Source: Candidatus Methylacidiphilales bacterium (GTDB lineage: Bacteria; Verrucomicrobiota; Verrucomicrobiia; Methylacidiphilales; CAZTYG01). From it: a DNA stretch of 59,327 nt. The notes below the pieces were generated by a model. That model saw only the letters and a list, made by a program, of their open reading frames with translations, ran no database searches and was not told the DNA's origin. The position numbers and the translations under genes were made by a program. How positions within the stretch are numbered: position 1 is the stretch's first letter; every line of letters starts with the position of its first letter. This document shows, in pieces, positions 59,178 through 59,327 of the stretch. Location: assembly GCA_033875315.1 (NCBI GenBank), contig JANRJG010000030.1:1-59327 (forward strand), read 5' to 3'.

Positions 59178-59280
59178 GCTGGAGGTCAGAAAGCTGTCCG
59201 GCGAGGCGCGAGGAGAGCGAAGGTATGAAATATACCTTTAACCGACGAGCAACGAAGCGGGGCAGCTTTCTGGCTCCAGC
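59178..59280. repeat. MITE-like element with about 21-bp inverted ends and an inner hairpin
   Basis: The left arm, GCTGGAGGTCAGAAAGCTGT, and the right arm, GGCAGCTTTCTGGCTCCAGC, are inverted copies with about 19 of 22 positions matching. A second hairpin, AAGGTAT-GAA-ATATACCTT, sits near the centre (59220-59238). The total length is 103 bp, with no coding frame. It begins 11 bp after the efflux gene stop. It may be a miniature mobile element or a structured RNA end. Confidence 0.6.
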
Positions 59281-59327
59281 CCTGAGGGTTGCGGCGGCAC
59301 CGACCCGCTCCCTTCGTCGTCACTTCC

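Overview
This 59.3-kb, GC-rich window reads as chromosomal DNA of a Gram-negative bacterium, most likely of the Verrucomicrobiota (PVC group). The evidence is indirect. There are many pseudopilins with an RRAFTLIELLVV-type N-terminus, an McsB arginine kinase next to ClpC but without CtsR or McsA, a MoeB-rhodanese fusion, a giant modular subtilase, many outer-membrane lipoproteins and an OprM-type channel, and poor Shine-Dalgarno sequences. No rRNA or other decisive phylogenetic marker is present.

Layout. 1-5 kb: edge of an IS630-like transposase, a tiny Cys-rich secreted peptide with a clear terminator, then a tightly overlapped plus-strand run (membrane protein, pseudopilin, ABC-2 exporter pair, 4-TM protein, lipoprotein, adenylate-kinase-like enzyme, mini-lipoprotein). 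5-7.1 kb: M20 peptidase and sugar-nucleotide epimerase (minus). 7.2-11.3 kb: SMC with an odd C-terminal insertion. 11.4-17.8 kb: a small membrane protein, PQQ-type sugar dehydrogenase, potABCD polyamine importer and an RNase D-like exonuclease (minus). 17.8-28.8 kb: VanX-like dipeptidase, secreted protein, outer-membrane barrel, MsbA-like exporter, 1576-aa subtilase and an RgpF-domain protein. 29-35 kb: menaquinone/ubiquinone methyltransferase, clpC-mcsB operon, Cys-less Rrf2 regulator and MoeB-rhodanese. 35.7-41.3 kb: flavin amine oxidase, ADP-ribosylglycohydrolase, tRNA-Gln(TTG), purN, rfaE2, a processive GT2 and a BrnT/BrnA toxin-antitoxin pair overlapping the GT2. 41.4-43.5 kb: two pseudopilins, then a RAYT transposase embedded in three REPIN-like doublets. 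43.5-47.7 kb: methyl-cycle locus: an ArsR-methyltransferase fusion (SahR-like) divergent from metK across a palindromic operator, a four-helix-bundle gene in a TIR-bounded cassette, and ahcY with a strong terminator. 47.8-52.5 kb: malQ, dinG and an FHA protein. 52.7-57.6 kb: a full pyruvate dehydrogenase operon (E1alpha, E1beta, E2, E3). 57.7-59.3 kb: an OprM-like outer-membrane channel and a MITE-like inverted-repeat element.

Functionally, most genes are housekeeping: SAM recycling, pyruvate oxidation, chromosome condensation, protein quality control and polyamine uptake. The unusual material is mostly small and repetitive: REPINs with their RAYT, a four-helix-bundle cassette whose terminal repeat recurs alone inside the pdh operon, a three-copy diverged intergenic repeat family, CGCGAAG tracts, and AT-rich tracts inside coding sequence. 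The best candidates for undescribed biology are the SahR-type operator in this lineage and the four-helix-bundle cassette.
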